Shown here: in pieces, positions 6,539-8,018 of the stretch
Layout of the letters: each line of letters begins with the position of its first letter
How positions within the stretch are numbered: the stretch's first letter is position 1
NCBI GenBank assembly: GCA_946405655.1
Contig: CAMJHX010000054.1
Location: 1-8,018 of the forward strand
Reading direction: 5' to 3'
From: an uncultured Clostridia bacterium
GTDB taxonomy: Bacteria > Bacillota > Clostridia > Oscillospirales > Oscillospiraceae
Length of the DNA: 8,018 bases
The notes under the pieces: generated by a model
Told to the model about the DNA's origin: nothing
What the model saw: only the letters and a program-made list of their open reading frames with translations
Database searches by the model: none
Position numbers and translations under genes: made by a program

Positions 6539-6557
6539 GCACTATCCAAAATAGTGC
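6539..6557. repeat. Small perfect hairpin in the convergent gap
   Basis: GCACTAT (6539-6545) and ATAGTGC (6551-6557) are perfect inverted arms around a CCAAA loop. It has no T run on either side and starts one base after repeat copy 2. Function unknown; it may be part of a compound repeat element. Confidence 0.5.
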
Positions 6558-6561
6558 GCAG

Positions 6562-6582
6562 GGCGGGTTGCTTGCTCCCGCC
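6562..6582. repeat. GC-rich hairpin in the convergent gap
   Basis: GGCGGG (6562-6567) pairs with CCCGCC (6577-6582) around a 9-nt loop. An outer CAGGG (6559-6563) can alternatively pair with CCCTG (6587-6591), so two overlapping folds compete. There is no T run, so it is not an obvious terminator. Confidence 0.4.
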
Positions 6583-6602
6583 GTGACCCTGCCGTGAAAT
6601 GC

Positions 6603-6629
6603 GGCGGCCCACGGGTGGCCGCCCTACGA
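6603..6629. repeat. Palindromic repeat element, diverged relative with the same CTACGA tail
   Basis: GGCGGCC (6603-6609) and GGCCGCC (6617-6623) form a perfect 7-bp stem around CACGGGT, followed by CTACGA (6624-6629), the same tail in the same orientation as the two 28-nt units. The stem sequence differs, so this is a related subtype or an independent element. It lies 21 nt downstream of the methyltransferase gene, but no T run follows on the minus strand. Confidence 0.55.
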
Positions 6630-6650
6630 TGGGTGCGGGGGAAGGCTTTT

Positions 6651-7469
6651 TCAGCGGGAGAGCTGGTAGAATGCGACTGCGCTGGCGGCGGCGACGTTGA
6701 GGCTGTCGACGCCGTGGGACATGGGGATTTTGACCGTGTAATCGCAGTCGGCGATTGTCTTGGCGGCGAGACCGTCGCCCTCGGTGCCGAGGATGACGGC
6801 GAGCTTTTCCTCCGCCATGAGATTCTCATCGTCGATGGAGACCGAATCGTCCTCGAGCGCCATGGCTGCGGTCTTGAAGCCGAGGGCGCGCAGCCGCTCG
6901 AGACCGGGGTGCGGCCAGTCGGCAACGTGCTCGCCGATCTGCGTCCACGGGATCTGGAAGACCGTGCCCATGCTGACTCTCGCGCTGCGGCGGTAGAGCG
7001 GGTCGGAGCAGGCGGGCGTCAGGAGCACGGCGTCCATGCCGAGGGCGGCGGCGGAGCGGAAGATCGCGCCGACGTTCGTGGGGTTCATGACGTCCTCGAG
7101 CACGACGATGCGGCGGGCGTTTTGGCAGATCTCCTCCACAGTGGGGAGATCCTTGCGGCGCATGGAGCAGAGGACGCCGCGCGTGAGCTTATAGCCCGTG
7201 ATCTGCTCGAGCACGTCCAGGGGCGCGGTATAGACCGGGACGCCGCAGCGCGCGATGACGTCGGAGGCCTGCCCCTCGATGTGCTTTCGCTCCATGAGAA
7301 GTGTGACGGGCTCATAGCCCGCGTCGAGCGCGCGGTGGATGACCTTGGGGCTCTCGGCGATGAAGAGGCCCTCCTCGGGCTTATCGCGGTTCATGAGCTG
7401 GCGCTCGGTCAGACGCGCGAAGGCGTCGAGGTTCGGGTCGGAAAAATCTGTGATCTCAATGATCTCCAT
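6651..7469 (-). CDS. TrmH/SpoU family RNA 2'-O-ribose methyltransferase
   Basis: A 272-residue SPOUT-class enzyme that should transfer a methyl group from S-adenosylmethionine to a ribose 2'-OH in rRNA or tRNA; the exact target cannot be read from the sequence. An N-terminal substrate-binding region (about 1-115) includes GLFIAESPKVIHRAL (34-48), as in the RNA-binding domain of this family. The three SpoU motifs follow: motif 1 NPTNVGAIFRSAAALG (129-144) with Asn132 and Arg138; motif 2 LGTEGDGL (227-234); motif 3 IPM (248-250) with SLNVAAASA (256-264), forming the knotted cofactor site. Length and domain order are normal. The start is supported by AGGAG (7476-7480), 6 nt upstream, which overlaps the stop codon of the preceding metallophosphoesterase (7479-7481), so the two are likely co-translated. 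It converges on the DUF2461 gene. A specific name such as rlmB or trmH is not justified. Confidence 0.92.
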   Translation of the reverse strand: MEIIEITDFSDPNLDAFARLTERQLMNRDKPEEGLFIAESPKVIHRALDAGYEPVTLLMERKHIEGQASDVIARCGVPVYTAPLDVLEQITGYKLTRGVLCSMRRKDLPTVEEICQNARRIVVLEDVMNPTNVGAIFRSAAALGMDAVLLTPACSDPLYRRSARVSMGTVFQIPWTQIGEHVADWPHPGLERLRALGFKTAAMALEDDSVSIDDENLMAEEKLAVILGTEGDGLAAKTIADCDYTVKIPMSHGVDSLNVAAASAVAFYQLSR

Positions 7470-7478
7470 GGCTGACTC

Positions 7479-8018
7479 CTAAAACGTAAATGATACTTGT
7501 GTATAATCGCGGCCGAGGTCGGCGAGCAGGCTCTCGATGTAGGAAATCGTGAACGAATCCGTCTCGCGCCAGCGGCGGAGCAGGGCGCTGTCCCGCTCGG
7601 CGAGATCCATGCGGCCGGAGAAATAGGCGGTGTTCAGATCGGCGAGATACTTCGACATGTCCGCGTCCCCCGCCGCCATGCCCTGATGGAAGGCGTTGTC
7701 GCGGAAGAACGCCGTTGCCTCCGCCTGCAGCGCGGCGGGAACGGCGGAGCGGGCGGCATAGTCCCCTCCCTGCTCTGCGAGCGTTAAAACTCCATAGGAA
7801 CACGGCTGGACGGAGAGCGCGCCGGTGACGATCTCGGTGAGGGCTCCCTCCTGCCGCGCGTGCTGGATGTGCATATGGCCGGAGAGGTTCAGCGCGACGT
7901 GATACTGACGGTAGAGCCGCAGGAGCCGCTCGCGGTTCGTGATGGCAAAGCCGTCGACAAAGCGGGCATTGTGCTGCAGGACGGTCTGGTGCGAGACGGC
8001 GATGACGCGCTCCCCCGC
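7479..8018 (-). CDS. Metallophosphoesterase, calcineurin-like (N-terminus beyond window)
   Basis: The last 179 codons and the stop of a two-metal phosphoesterase. Visible near the edge is RVIAVSHQ (4-11 of the visible part), with a His expected to bind metal, and then LSGHMHIQH (45-53), carrying the GHxH metal-binding motif that closes the catalytic domain. After it comes a strand region, VTGALSVQPCSYGVLTL, and a helical C-terminal part of about 100 residues. The upstream metal ligands (DxH, GDxxD, GNHE motifs) would lie outside the window, so activity cannot be confirmed. Similar proteins may hydrolyse phosphodiesters such as cyclic nucleotides, but the substrate cannot be predicted. It ends in TAG at 7479-7481, 9 nt before the methyltransferase start, and probably shares its transcript. 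The true start and promoter lie to the right of the window. Confidence 0.85.
   Translation of the reverse strand, partial: AGERVIAVSHQTVLQHNARFVDGFAITNRERLLRLYRQYHVALNLSGHMHIQHARQEGALTEIVTGALSVQPCSYGVLTLAEQGGDYAARSAVPAALQAEATAFFRDNAFHQGMAAGDADMSKYLADLNTAYFSGRMDLAERDSALLRRWRETDSFTISYIESLLADLGRDYTQVSFTF

Noticed and set aside
6388..6597. Small plus-strand open frame between the DUF2461 gene and the methyltransferase gene
   Set aside because: It starts at the DUF2461 stop, runs through the terminator and the hairpin repeats, and has no ribosome site or motif.
6603..6623. Hairpin downstream of the methyltransferase gene considered as its terminator
   Set aside because: On the minus strand the stem is followed by GCATTTCACG, not a T run; it fits the repeat family better.
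6430..6629. Repeated palindromes considered as a CRISPR array
   Set aside because: Only two or three units, unequal spacing, no identical direct repeats and no cas genes in the window.

Overview
The window looks like an ordinary chromosomal segment of a GC-rich, probably gut-type, low-G+C-phylum relative (Firmicutes/Clostridia; something like the Oscillospiraceae is my best guess). The guess rests on strong purine-rich Shine-Dalgarno sequences before nearly every gene, a Gram-positive-style lipoprotein signal on the binding protein, short coupled gene junctions, a DUF2461 protein, and GC-rich palindromic repeats ending in CTACGA of a kind I associate from memory with such genomes. No database was searched.

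Positions 1-5506, minus strand: a complete-looking opp operon read in the order oppB, oppC, oppD, oppF, oppA. It encodes two membrane channel subunits, two ATPases and a lipid-anchored peptide-binding protein, which together import oligopeptides using ATP. The oppB-oppC, oppC-oppD and oppD-oppF junctions are 14 nt, 16 nt and a 4-nt overlap. Only oppF-oppA is separated by a larger gap (56 nt), and that gap is mostly filled by a near-perfect 25-nt inverted repeat. oppA runs off the left edge, missing its C-terminus.

Positions 5507-5722: a divergent promoter region. A minus-strand promoter (TTGCTT, 17 nt, TAAAAT) drives opp, with an inverted repeat over its -10 and a hairpin in its leader. A plus-strand promoter (TTGCGG, 17 nt, TACAAT) drives the DUF2461 gene, with a 12-bp perfect palindrome just upstream.

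Positions 5723-6428, plus strand: a DUF2461 family gene and a strong intrinsic terminator.

Positions 6429-6650: a non-coding gap between convergent genes, packed with palindromes. Two are 28-nt copies of one hairpin element. All five differences between them either restore base pairs or fall in a bulge; this is the most interesting signal in the window. A third element shares the same CTACGA tail, and two more hairpins lie between.

Positions 6651-8018, minus strand: a TrmH/SpoU-type RNA 2'-O-methyltransferase, translationally coupled to an upstream metallophosphoesterase whose N-terminus is beyond the right edge.

I see no CRISPR array, tRNA, rRNA, transposase, phage gene or clearly new multi-gene system. 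The points of interest are regulatory and structural elements between genes.
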